This document shows, piece by piece, positions 18,284 through 26,463 of a DNA stretch of 64,000 nt. The stretch covers positions 7,440,001 to 7,504,000 of the forward strand of contig NZ_JAUSZL010000002.1 of assembly GCF_030817535.1 (NCBI RefSeq), written 5' to 3'. This stretch comes from Streptomyces sp. V3I8. GTDB taxonomy: Bacteria; Actinomycetota; Actinomycetes; Streptomycetales; Streptomycetaceae. A model generated the notes under the pieces. It worked only from the letters and a program-made list of their open reading frames with translations. It did not search any database and was not told the origin of the DNA. A program made the position numbers and the translations under genes. Positions within the stretch are counted from its first letter, which is position 1. Each line of letters opens with the position of its first letter.

Positions 18284-18759
18284 GGTGTGAACCTCCCGTT
18301 GTCCGTCCTGCTGTCACTTCTACTTGGAACAGGCAGCCGAATGCGTTACACGAGGGTCCCGGCGGGCCTGCCCGAAAAGCGAAGAGCCCCATACGAGGAC
18401 GACCTGCGCACGCTGGTCCACCGGCTCATCGATGCCACGGGTCTGCAGCGCGGCCGCCTGACCGGCCGCGCCCTGACCGGCCGCGCCCTGACCGGCCTCG
18501 TCCTGAAGGGCGAGGACCCGTTTCGTCGACATGTCCTCCTCGCCCGCGATCACCCTCGGTTACTATGCTCACTTCATGCCAAGGGCCGGAAGCAGGGGGC
18601 GGACCGCCATCGGTGGATCGCCGGGGGAGCGGGGAGAGCCGCATGCCGGTCGGAATTCCCCGGATTCTCCCCAGGGCCGTCGACAGGCGATTTCCGGTGC
18701 GGCCGCTTTTTGGAAGCGGCCACAGATCGTAAGGATTTACTGATGGGTGGCCCGGTGAA
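18284..18759. other. Intergenic region upstream of the sigma operon
   Basis: It contains the sigma-operon promoter region, including TGTAAC near 18335-18340 on the minus strand, a plausible ECF -35 element but unproven. Also here is a 15-bp direct repeat (18458-18502). Short frames on both strands cross the repeat; none has convincing coding character. Confidence 0.4.
18458..18502. repeat. 15-bp tandem repeat, three units
   Basis: Two exact copies of CTGACCGGCCGCGCC and one diverged third copy. The period is a multiple of three, which creates false coding signal in all frames. Confidence 0.75.
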
Positions 18760-19524
18760 ATGCTGAAAGAGGTCACTGCGACCCGCTATGTCACGCCCCT
18801 GCGTGAGGGTGGCTCGCTGCCGGGGCTCGTCGAGGCGGACGATCTCGGTACGTACGTCATGAAGTTCACCGGCGCCGGACAGGGGCGCAAGACCCTCGTC
18901 GCCGAGGTCGTCTGCGGTGAACTCGCCCGGCGCCTGGGCCTGCGCGTGCCGGGACTGGTCACGATCGCACTCGATCCGGTCATCGGGCTCGGCGAACCGG
19001 ACCAGGAGGTGCAGGAGCTGCTCAAGGCGAGCGGCGGGCTGAACCTCGGGATGGACTACCTCTCCCGGGCGATCGGCTTCGACGCCCTGGCCCACCGGGT
19101 GAGTCCGCAGGAGGCCGGGCGGGTCGTCTGGTTCGACGCCCTGATCAACAACGTGGACCGGTCGTGGCGCAACCCCAACATGCTGGTCCACCACGGCGAC
19201 CTGTGGCTCATCGACCACGGCGCCACCATGATCTGGCACCACAACTGGCCGGGCGCACAGGCCTCGGCGGCCAAACCGTACGACGCCTCCGACCACGCGC
19301 TCGCCCCCTTCGGTCCCGACATCCCGGCCGCCGCGGCGGAGCTGGGCCCCCGGGTCACGCCGGAACTGCTCGCCGAGGTGACCGCCGCCATCCCCGACGC
19401 GTGGCTGCTGGACGAGCCCGGGTTCGACTCGCCCGACGCGCTGCGGAGTGCGTACGCGCAGCCGCTCCTCGCCCGGGCCGCCACCGTCCACGAGCGCATC
19501 CGTATCCAGGAGGGCACGAAGTGA
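18760..19524 (+). CDS. HipA-like kinase domain protein
   Basis: A 254-residue protein resembling the kinase core of HipA but much shorter than classical HipA (about 440 residues). The catalytic-loop-like NVDRSWRNPNML (131-142) and the metal-binding-like LIDHG (150-154) are present. The glycine-rich N-terminal extension of HipA toxins is missing. Its stop overlaps the GTG of the DUF3037 gene, so they are co-translated. In Streptomyces this pair is widespread, which argues for a housekeeping or stress role and against a mobile toxin. Kinase activity is inferred. Confidence 0.75.
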   Translation: MLKEVTATRYVTPLREGGSLPGLVEADDLGTYVMKFTGAGQGRKTLVAEVVCGELARRLGLRVPGLVTIALDPVIGLGEPDQEVQELLKASGGLNLGMDYLSRAIGFDALAHRVSPQEAGRVVWFDALINNVDRSWRNPNMLVHHGDLWLIDHGATMIWHHNWPGAQASAAKPYDASDHALAPFGPDIPAAAAELGPRVTPELLAEVTAAIPDAWLLDEPGFDSPDALRSAYAQPLLARAATVHERIRIQEGTK

Positions 19525-19922
19525 GCGAGCGCGACGGCCGGGACGGCCGCGTCGTCTACGAGTACGCGGTGCTGCGCGTGGTGCCGCGCGTCGAACGGGG
19601 GGAGTACTTCAACGCCGGAGTGCTCGTGTACTGCCGCGCGCACTCCTTCGTGGCCGCTCGCACCCATCTCGACGGGGGCAAACTGCTCGCTCTCGACCCG
19701 GCGGCGGACGCCGCGGGAATCCAGGCCGCCCTGCGGGCCGTCGAAGGGGTCTGCACCGGGGGCGCGGCGGCCGGGCAGGCGGCGGGCGACGACGCCGGGC
19801 GGCGCTTCCGCTGGCTGATCGCGCCCCGCTCGACGGTCGTGCAGCCGGGGCCCGTGCACACCGGTCTCACGGTGGATCCCGCGGCCGAGACGGCGCGACT
19901 GCTCGACCTGCTGGTCAGGTGA
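19521..19922 (+). CDS. DUF3037 family protein
   Basis: A 133-residue protein with the DUF3037 hallmark EYAVLRVVPRVERGEYFNAG near the N-terminus and a C-terminal stretch FRWLIAPRSTVVQPGPVHTG. The GTG start overlaps the TGA of the HipA-like gene (GTGA). DUF3037 proteins regularly accompany HipA-like proteins; the function is unknown, perhaps as partner or regulator of the kinase-like protein. Confidence 0.8.
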   Translation: MSERDGRDGRVVYEYAVLRVVPRVERGEYFNAGVLVYCRAHSFVAARTHLDGGKLLALDPAADAAGIQAALRAVEGVCTGGAAAGQAAGDDAGRRFRWLIAPRSTVVQPGPVHTGLTVDPAAETARLLDLLVR

Positions 19923-19934
19923 CGGACCGCCGGT

Positions 19935-19962
19935 GGCCGAGGTGATGGATCACCGGTCGGCC
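19935..19962 (+). terminator. Hairpin after the HipA/DUF3037 operon
   Basis: GGCCGAGGTGAT pairs with ATCACC-GG-TCGGCC around a GG loop, with a two-base bulge. It lies 13 bp past the DUF3037 stop. There is no T-tract, as is usual in Streptomyces. Confidence 0.45.
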
Positions 19963-20126
19963 AGGTAATGGATCACATGCCCGCCGCTTGCCGTTGACAC
20001 TGGGTGCCAAGGCTTCTAGCGTCTCGTCTGCTGAAGGTACTAAGCGGTCGCTCACCTGTGGGGCGTACCGTGAGAGCCGCAGGTCCGGTCTTTCAAGGGC
20101 TTCCCCAAGGGCGAGGAGAACCAGCA

Positions 20127-20888
20127 ATGTCCACCACTGAGCAGCGCGTCGCCGTAGTCACCGGTGCCGCGCGCGGCATCGGCGCCGCGACCGCCGTACG
20201 ACTGGCAGCCGAGGGCCGCGCCGTCGCGGTGATCGACCTCGACGAAGCCGCGTGCAAGGACACCGTGGAGAAGATCACCGCAGCCGGCGGCAAGGCGATC
20301 GCGGTGGGCTGCGACGTCGCCGACGAGGCGCAGGTCGAGGCCGCCGTGACGCGGGTGGCGCAGGAACTCGGGGCGCCCACGATCCTGGTGAACAACGCGG
20401 GCGTGCTCCGCGACAACCTGCTGTTCAAGATGAGCGCGTCCGACTGGGACACGGTCCTGAACGTGCACCTGCGCGGCTCCTTCCTGATGACGCGGGCCGT
20501 GCAGAAGTACATGGTGGAGGCCAAGTTCGGCCGGGTCGTGAACCTCTCCTCGTCCTCGGCGCTCGGCAACCGCGGCCAGGCCAACTACGCCGCCGCCAAG
20601 GCCGGTCTGCAGGGCTTCACCAAGACCCTCGCGTTCGAGCTCGGCAAGTTCGGCGTCACCGCGAACGCCGTCGCCCCCGGCTTCGTCGTGACCGACATGA
20701 CCGCCGCCACCGCCGAGCGGGTCGGCATGGGCTTCGAGGAGTTCCAGGCCGCGGCCGCCACCCAGATCCCGGTCCAGCGCGTGGGCAATCCGGACGACAT
20801 CGCCAACGCGATCGCCTTCTTCACGGGCGACGCCGCCGGCTTCGTATCCGGCCAGGTGCTGTACGTGGCCGGCGGACCGCTCAACTAG
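20127..20888 (+). CDS. SDR-family 3-oxoacyl-ACP reductase (FabG-like)
   Basis: A 253-residue classical SDR with TGAARGIGAA (cofactor), NNAG, NLSSSSALGNRGQANYAAAK (catalytic Ser, Tyr and Lys) and a C-terminal GQVLYVAGGPLN. The set matches FabG-like beta-ketoacyl reductases using NADPH. The ATG at 20127 follows GCGAGGAGAACCAGC. A second SDR follows 37 bp downstream, so they likely share a transcript. Whether it reduces acyl-ACP or a small ketone cannot be told from sequence. Confidence 0.85.
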   Translation: MSTTEQRVAVVTGAARGIGAATAVRLAAEGRAVAVIDLDEAACKDTVEKITAAGGKAIAVGCDVADEAQVEAAVTRVAQELGAPTILVNNAGVLRDNLLFKMSASDWDTVLNVHLRGSFLMTRAVQKYMVEAKFGRVVNLSSSSALGNRGQANYAAAKAGLQGFTKTLAFELGKFGVTANAVAPGFVVTDMTAATAERVGMGFEEFQAAAATQIPVQRVGNPDDIANAIAFFTGDAAGFVSGQVLYVAGGPLN

Positions 20889-20925
20889 GGCCGAGGACAG
20901 AGGATCGAGAACTGAGGACAGGGAC

Positions 20926-21684
20926 ATGACCACTGTGGAACTCTCGGGCAAGGTCGCCCTCGTCACCGGCGCCAGCCGCGGCATCGGTTACGGCGTAGCC
21001 GAGGCACTGCTGGCCCGCGGCGACCGGGTGTGCATCACCGGCCGCAACGAGGACGCGCTCAAGGAGGCCGTCGAGCGGCTCGGCGCCGACCGCGTCATCG
21101 GTGTCGCGGGCAAGGCCCACGACGAGGCCCACCAGGCCGTCGCCGTGGAGCGCACCATGGAGGCGTTCGGCCGCATCGACTTCCTCGTCAACAACGCCGG
21201 TACGAACCCGGTGTTCGGGCCGATGGCCGACCTCGACCTCGACGTCGCGCGGAAGGTCTTCGAGACCAACGTCGTCTCGGCGCTCGGCTTCGCCCAGCGG
21301 ACGTGGAAGGCGTGGCAGAGCGCGAACGGCGGTGCGATCGTCAACATCGCCTCCCTCGCGGGCGTCTCGGCCTCGCCGTTCATCGGCGCGTACGGCATGA
21401 GCAAGGCCGCCATGATCAACCTGACCCTGCAGCTGGCGCACGAGTTCGCGCCCCTGGTGCGGGTCAACGCGATCGCGCCCGCCGTGGTCAAGACCAAGTT
21501 CGCGCAGGCCCTGTACGAGGGCCGGGAGGCGGAGGCGGCCGCGGCCTACCCGCTCGGCAGGCTCGGGGTGCCGTCGGACATCGGCGGTACCGCCGCCTTC
21601 CTCACCTCGGATCAGTCGGACTGGATCACCGGACAGACGCTCGTGCTCGACGGGGGCATCTTCCTCAACGCCGGCGTCTCCTGA
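20926..21684 (+). CDS. SDR-family oxidoreductase
   Basis: A 252-residue classical SDR. TGASRGIG (cofactor), NNAGTNPVFG, NIASLAGVSASPFIGAYGMS then K (catalytic Ser, Tyr, Lys) and GQTLVLDGG are intact. It differs from its neighbour at 20127 enough to have another substrate. The two form a tandem pair, probably cotranscribed. Confidence 0.85.
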   Translation: MTTVELSGKVALVTGASRGIGYGVAEALLARGDRVCITGRNEDALKEAVERLGADRVIGVAGKAHDEAHQAVAVERTMEAFGRIDFLVNNAGTNPVFGPMADLDLDVARKVFETNVVSALGFAQRTWKAWQSANGGAIVNIASLAGVSASPFIGAYGMSKAAMINLTLQLAHEFAPLVRVNAIAPAVVKTKFAQALYEGREAEAAAAYPLGRLGVPSDIGGTAAFLTSDQSDWITGQTLVLDGGIFLNAGVS

Positions 21685-21961
21685 CCGGTCCGGGTCCCTC
21701 GTGCGGTGCCGGCCCGCCGACATATTCGGTGTTTTAAACGTTCTTTTAAACGCTGTGTCTTACACGGGTTTTCCACCGGGAAAATTCCTACCGTGACCGG
21801 ATATGTTCCGCACAGAATCCAAACAACCGTCGCAGAGCCGAAAAAAATCGAACAAATGATGTTCGTGCACGTCAAGTGCCCCGCCGTCGCAGCGCGTTGA
21901 CCGGCGGGGCACTGCGATATGGTCCTGCCCACTCTGGCGGGGCTCATCGAGGAGCGTGCGC
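21685..21961. other. AT-rich promoter region
   Basis: Much less GC-rich than its surroundings. It holds two copies of TTTTAAACG (near 21732 and 21745) and a TTTTCC-ACCG-GGAAAA hairpin near 21769-21784. It probably contains the promoter and control sites of the lipoprotein gene at 21962. Confidence 0.5.
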
Positions 21962-23542
21962 GTGTTGAAACGGAACCGGTCTCTGCGGAATTTGTCGGCG
22001 ATCGCGTCCATATCCCTGGTGGCGGGGTGCGGAGTGCTCTCCCCGGACACGTCCGAGGAGGACGGCCCGGTCGTCGTGGGCACCACCAGCGCACCCAGCA
22101 CCCTGGACCCCGCCGCGTCGTGGGACGGCTCCTGGGAGCTGTTCCGCAACATCTACCAGACCCTCCTCAGCTATCCCGCCGGGGCGTCCGAGCCCGAGCC
22201 CGACGCCGCCGAGAGCTGCCGCTTCACCGACGACTCCAACCGCACGTACAGCTGCACACTGCGCGACGGGATGTCCTTCTCGGACGGGCACGGGCTCGAC
22301 GCCGGAGCCGTCAAGCACTCCATCGACCGCATCCGGAAGATCGCCGTGGACGGCGGCCCGGCGGGTCTGCTCGGCAGCCTGGAGCGGGTCGAGACGAAGG
22401 GCGACCGGGAGGTCGTCTTCCGCCTCAACAAGCCGGACGCCACCTTCCCGTTCGTGCTCGCGACACCGGCCATGTCGATCGTCGACCCCGAGGAGTACCC
22501 GGCCGACGCCCTGCGTGAGGGCGGTGAGGTCACCGGATCGGGACCGTACGGCCTGAGCTCCTACGAGGAGGGGCAGGAGGCCCGGCTCGTCCGCAACGAC
22601 AACTACAAGGGTTCCGCCGACCGCAAGAACGGCGCCGTCACCATCCGGTACTTCCAGGGCTCCGACGAGATGGTCGCCGCGCTGAAGGACCGGAAGATCG
22701 ACGTCACGCTCCGGGGGCTCGCGGCCGAGGACGTCGTCGACCTCCAGGAACGGCGGAGCAAGGACGACCTCCAGCTGGTGGAGACGGCGGGTACGGAGAT
22801 CCGCTACCTGGTCTTCAACCCCAAGGACCCGTGGGCCAGGCGGGCCGCGGTACGCAAGGCCGTCGCGCAGGTCGTCGACCGGCCGGCCATCGCCCACACC
22901 ATCTACAAGGACACCGTCGAGCCGCTGTACTCCATGGTCCCGCGCGGACTGGCCGGCCACACCACGGGCTTCTTCGACGACTACGGCAGCCCCAGCACGT
23001 CCAAGGCCCGCCAGATCCTCCTGGAGGCCGGCATCGCCGAGAAGGTGCCGCTCGCCTTCTGGTACACCACGGACCGGTACGGCTCCACGACCAAACCGGA
23101 GTTCGAGGAGCTCAGGCGCCAGCTCAACGCGACGGGCCTGTTCAGCGTCACCATCAAGGGCCGCCCCTGGAAGACGTACGAGGCGGGCTACCGCAAGGGT
23201 GAGTACCCGGTGTTCGGCCGCGGCTGGTTCCCCGACTTCCCGGACGCCGAGAATTTCATCGCGCCGTTCGTGGGCGAGCAGAACGCCCTCGGTACGCCGT
23301 ACAAGTCGCCCCGGATCACGGACGTGCTGCTGCCGGAGTCGCGCCGTGAGAGCGACCGCGGGGACGTCGTCGAGGAGTTCGAGAAGGCCCAGGACATCCT
23401 TCTGGACGACGTACGACTGCTGCCGCTGTGGCAGGGCAAGCAGTACGTCGCCGCCAGCGAGGAGATCTCCGGCGTCGAGCGGTCCATCGACCCGTCGACG
23501 ATCATGATGGTGTGGGAGCTGGACCACAAGACCAGCTGGTAG
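21962..23542 (+). CDS. Family-5 ABC solute-binding lipoprotein
   Basis: A 526-residue extracytoplasmic binding protein of the peptide/nickel/opine type (SBP_bac_5). A lipoprotein signal ends in LVAGC with the lipidated Cys at 23. The domain begins with TTSAPSTLDPAASWD and contains the typical FRLNKPDATFPFVLATPAMS. The GTG at 21962 is chosen because GAGGAG is seven bases upstream. There are no permease or ATPase genes nearby, so it is an orphan that must borrow a transporter or act as a sensor. The ligand is probably a peptide. Confidence 0.88.
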   Translation: MLKRNRSLRNLSAIASISLVAGCGVLSPDTSEEDGPVVVGTTSAPSTLDPAASWDGSWELFRNIYQTLLSYPAGASEPEPDAAESCRFTDDSNRTYSCTLRDGMSFSDGHGLDAGAVKHSIDRIRKIAVDGGPAGLLGSLERVETKGDREVVFRLNKPDATFPFVLATPAMSIVDPEEYPADALREGGEVTGSGPYGLSSYEEGQEARLVRNDNYKGSADRKNGAVTIRYFQGSDEMVAALKDRKIDVTLRGLAAEDVVDLQERRSKDDLQLVETAGTEIRYLVFNPKDPWARRAAVRKAVAQVVDRPAIAHTIYKDTVEPLYSMVPRGLAGHTTGFFDDYGSPSTSKARQILLEAGIAEKVPLAFWYTTDRYGSTTKPEFEELRRQLNATGLFSVTIKGRPWKTYEAGYRKGEYPVFGRGWFPDFPDAENFIAPFVGEQNALGTPYKSPRITDVLLPESRRESDRGDVVEEFEKAQDILLDDVRLLPLWQGKQYVAASEEISGVERSIDPSTIMMVWELDHKTSW

Positions 23543-23558
23543 CGGACCGGACCGGAGG

Positions 23559-23602
23559 CCGGCTCCGGCCCGCGGCCGTGGTGGACGGCCGGGAGCCGGG
23601 CC
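23559..23602 (+). terminator. GC-rich hairpin after the lipoprotein gene
   Basis: CGGCCGT-GGTGG-ACGGCCG (23573-23591) sits inside an outer GGCTCC/GGAGCC pair (23561-23566 with 23592-23597). It starts about 20 bp past the stop. Confidence 0.5.
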
Positions 23603-23665
23603 GATTGTCAGTGGGCGGCGGTAGGTTCTGGGGACCGGAAACACCGCACTGTGAAGGAAGTACAC

Positions 23666-24349
23666 GTGACCGACACCGCCATGCTGCCCGAGTCCTGGCG
23701 CGGCGTCCTGGGCGAAGAGCTCCAGAAGCCCTACTTCGAGGAGCTCACCGAGTTCGTCGAGCAGGAGCGCGAGAAGGGCCCCGTCTACCCGCCGCGCGAC
23801 GAGGTCTTCGCCGCGCTCGACGCGACTCCGTACGAGCGCGTGAAGGTGCTCGTCCTCGGTCAGGACCCGTACCACGGCGAGGGCCAGGGCCACGGTCTGT
23901 GCTTCTCGGTCCGGCCCGGTGTGAAGACGCCGCCCTCCCTGCGCAACATCTACAAGGAGATGAAGGAGGAGCTGGGTCACCCGGTGCCGGACAACGGCTA
24001 TCTGATGCCGTGGGCCCAGCAGGGCGTCCTGCTGCTCAACGCGGTGCTGACGGTCCGCGCCGGCGAGGCCAACTCGCACAAGGGCAAGGGCTGGGAGAAG
24101 TTCACGGACGCGGTGATCCGGGCCGTGGCCGAGCGGCCCGACCCCGCGGTCTTCGTGCTGTGGGGCAACTACGCGCAGAAGAAGCTGCCGCTCATCGACG
24201 AGGGGCGGCACATCGTGGTGAAGGGCGCGCACCCCTCGCCGCTGTCCGCGAAGAAGTTCTTCGGTTCGCGTCCCTTCACGCAGATCGACGAGGCGATCGC
24301 GAAGCAGGGGCACGAGCCGATCGACTGGCGGATCCCCGACCTCGGCTGA
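23666..24349 (+). CDS. ung: Uracil-DNA glycosylase, family 1
   Basis: A 227-residue enzyme with all landmarks of family 1: the water-activating loop GQDPYHG at 65-71 with catalytic Asp67, the FSVRPGVKTPPSLRNIYKE segment, LLLNAVLTV, LWGNYAQKK, and the DNA-intercalating HPSPLS loop. It removes uracil from DNA in base-excision repair. The GTG at 23666 follows GAAGGAAGTACAC. A GC-rich hairpin follows the gene. It lies in the conserved block and is not linked to an operon. Confidence 0.95.
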   Translation: MTDTAMLPESWRGVLGEELQKPYFEELTEFVEQEREKGPVYPPRDEVFAALDATPYERVKVLVLGQDPYHGEGQGHGLCFSVRPGVKTPPSLRNIYKEMKEELGHPVPDNGYLMPWAQQGVLLLNAVLTVRAGEANSHKGKGWEKFTDAVIRAVAERPDPAVFVLWGNYAQKKLPLIDEGRHIVVKGAHPSPLSAKKFFGSRPFTQIDEAIAKQGHEPIDWRIPDLG

Positions 24350-24364
24350 CGTTCCCGGGCACGC

Positions 24365-24392
24365 CCGGCCGCGGGCCCCGGTCCGCGGCCGG
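24365..24392 (+). terminator. Perfect 10-bp-stem hairpin after ung
   Basis: CCGGCCGCGG and CCGCGGCCGG are exact reverse complements separated by 8 bp, beginning 15 bp after the ung stop. This is a strong candidate for factor-independent termination of the Streptomyces type, which lacks a U-tract. Confidence 0.6.
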
Positions 24393-24581
24393 GGCTTCGG
24401 CCGGCCGCCGCGGCGCCGGTCCCGCGCCGGGGTGGTCCGCACGGGTCCGTCACGAGGGCGCCCCCGGGGCGTACGGGGCCGCCTGTCCTCGTTTGCCAAC
24501 GCCTGCCGTTAGCGTCGGAAGCGGTGGCAGCGGCGGGCGCGGGCGCGCCCGCCGGCGGACGAGCGGGCGGAGGGCGACGCG

Positions 24582-25169
24582 GTGGCGGAGCGACAGGAAC
24601 AGGCGGCGGCGGACGCGATGATGACCAGGATCGGACAGGTCATCATGCTGCTCCACGGCGGCGACCGCGAGGAGGCCAGGGACCGCTTCCTGGACCTGTG
24701 GGCGGAGATCGGGGACGAGGGCGACGCGCTGCACCGGTGCACGCTCGCGCACTTCATGGCCGACGCGCAGGACGACCCCTCGGACGAGCTCGCCTGGGAC
24801 CTGCGGGCCCTGTCGGCGGCGGACGAGCTCACGGACGAACAGGTGACGGAGCGTCACCGGTCCCTCGCGGCGCGGGCCTTCTACCCGTCGCTGCATCTGA
24901 ACCTCGCCGCCGACTACGTGAAGCTCGGGCGCCGCGAGGCGGCCCGGGGCCACCTGGGAGTGGCGCGCGAGAACGCGGGCGTCCTCGGCGACGACGCGTA
25001 CGGCGACGGGATCCGGGCCGGCATCGGACGCCTGGAGACGCGGCTGGACCGGGAGGGCCCCGGCGGGACACCCGAGCCCGCGCCCGGCCGGAAGACAGGA
25101 CCCGGGACACCGGGAGGGGAGACGCTGGGACCGCCGCGCCAGGAGCCGGGCCGAGGTCAGCGGCCGTAG
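24582..25169 (+). CDS. Hypothetical helical (TPR-like) protein
   Basis: A 195-residue protein, mostly helical, with a repeat-like layout: AMMTRIGQVIMLLHGGDREEARDRF..., then SLHLNLAADYVKLGRREAAR, which has the spacing of a tetratricopeptide unit. The C-terminal 45 residues are proline/glycine-rich and probably disordered. GTG 24582 is the start. The 3' end overlaps the convergent gene at 25157 by 13 bp. The function is unknown. Confidence 0.7.
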   Translation: MAERQEQAAADAMMTRIGQVIMLLHGGDREEARDRFLDLWAEIGDEGDALHRCTLAHFMADAQDDPSDELAWDLRALSAADELTDEQVTERHRSLAARAFYPSLHLNLAADYVKLGRREAARGHLGVARENAGVLGDDAYGDGIRAGIGRLETRLDREGPGGTPEPAPGRKTGPGTPGGETLGPPRQEPGRGQRP

Positions 25170-25633
25170 ACGTCCTCACAGACGGCCGCCTCGGGACTGT
25201 CCGCCTTCCAGCCGCCGTACGACCGCCCCAGGGCACACACGTCCACGTTCGTCGACGGCACGGAGGGGGGCGGACGCGGGACGGCGCGTTGTTCGGGTCG
25301 CCGGGGTTCCGGGCGCCGGGACGGTCCGGCGGGGGCGCGCCGCGGCGGGTCCGCCGGAGCCGCGGCAGGCCCGGCGCCGGGCCCGCGGACCGGGGTGGAC
25401 GCGGGTGCCGCGGGGCGCCGGGGCGGGCCGACGAGCCCCAGGGCCTCGCGGGCCGGCGCCTGCACCACCCGCGGTCCGGCCCTGCCGTCCGGACGCGGTT
25501 CCGGCACCGAGGGCGGCGCGGCGGACTGGGCGGGCGAAGGCGGCCGCTGGACGGTCGTACAGCCCGAGACGGCCGAGACCGCAACGGTGACCAGGAGTGT
25601 CGCGGTGGTCGCGGTTCGATGCACGCGCGCCAC
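25157..25633 (-). CDS. Proline-rich lipoprotein, hypothetical
   Basis: A putative exported lipoprotein. After a short basic N-terminus comes TATLLVTVAVSAVSGC, where VSGC is a lipobox. A long Pro/Arg/Ala-rich linker follows, then a small C-terminal module (VDVCALGRSYGGWKADSPEA ... CEDVYGR) whose two cysteines could form a disulfide. Start is uncertain between GTGs at 25633 and 25624 and a distant ATG at 25699. The tail module resembles small secreted domains in Streptomyces proteins. Role unknown. Confidence 0.6.
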   Translation of the reverse strand: MARVHRTATTATLLVTVAVSAVSGCTTVQRPPSPAQSAAPPSVPEPRPDGRAGPRVVQAPAREALGLVGPPRRPAAPASTPVRGPGAGPAAAPADPPRRAPAGPSRRPEPRRPEQRAVPRPPPSVPSTNVDVCALGRSYGGWKADSPEAAVCEDVYGR

Positions 25634-25757
25634 TCTGCTGCGTACGGTGGGGTTCGGGGAGCCGACGGGCGCAGGATGCCCCGCACGGGTGAACACCACG
25701 GCAGCGGATGACGCGGCCCCCGTCGCCCTCGCTGCCCGTCGCCCGTCCCGGCTGCCG

Positions 25758-26270
25758 TCAGTCGCCGGTGACCCCGTCGACGCGCTCGCGGATCAGGTCG
25801 GCGTGACCGTTGTGGCGCGCGTACTCCTCGATCATGTGGGTGTAGATCCACCGCAGGTTGAACGGCTTGCCGGTGGACCTGCCCACGCCCTCGGACAGGT
25901 CGTCCAGGCCGAGACGGGCCGCGTTGCGGCGGGCGACGGCGATCTCCGCCTGCCAGGTGGCGTACGCCTCCTCCCAGGTGTCCGCCTCCGTGAGGTGGAA
26001 CTCGCCGTCCCGGTCCTCGTCGCTGTAGTAGAGGGGCCCGGGGTCGTCGGCCGTGAGGACCTTGCGGAACCAGCTGCGCTCCACCTCCGCCATGTGCCGG
26101 ACGAGCCCGAGCAGGGACAGCTCGGAGGGCGGCACGGCGGCGGTCCTGAGCTGTGTGTCGTCCAGCCCCTCGCACTTCACGGCGAGGGTCGCCCGGTGGT
26201 AGTCCAGCCAGCCCTCCAGCATGGCCCGCTCGCCGGCGTCCGTCGCGGGTTCCCTGCGTTCGATCGTCAT
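25758..26270 (-). CDS. DinB/DUF664 family protein
   Basis: A 170-residue four-helix-bundle protein of the DinB superfamily. The family's metal-site histidines are visible in GLVRHMAEVERSW and IYTHMIEEYARHNGHADL. Such proteins bind a divalent metal, and some are thiol (mycothiol) transferases; the substrate is unknown. ATG 26270 begins the conserved region. It is divergent from the oxidoreductase gene at 26464. Confidence 0.85.
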   Translation of the reverse strand: MTIERREPATDAGERAMLEGWLDYHRATLAVKCEGLDDTQLRTAAVPPSELSLLGLVRHMAEVERSWFRKVLTADDPGPLYYSDEDRDGEFHLTEADTWEEAYATWQAEIAVARRNAARLGLDDLSEGVGRSTGKPFNLRWIYTHMIEEYARHNGHADLIRERVDGVTGD

Positions 26271-26463
26271 GCGCGCATCATCGCGGAGGACCGGGGCGCG
26301 GGCCACCAGGTTTCCCCGCCGCCCGCGGGTCCCTCCCGGCGGCTCCGTCGGCCGGCGGGCGGTGGGCGGCGGGCGGCGGAGCCGCCGTATGCTTCCGGCG
26401 AGTGGGCGTGGGTGTGCCCTGGACCCGTGCTGCCCTGGATGCGTGCTGCTTGAGGAGATCCCC

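Noticed and set aside
18320..18553. A 77-residue minus-strand frame with an AGGAGG two bases before an ATG
   Set aside because: The spacing is too short, and the apparent protein repeats come from the 15-bp DNA repeat, which is open in several frames.
21944..24499. An 851-residue minus-strand frame covering the lipoprotein and ung genes
   Set aside because: It runs antisense to two certain genes and shows no domain.
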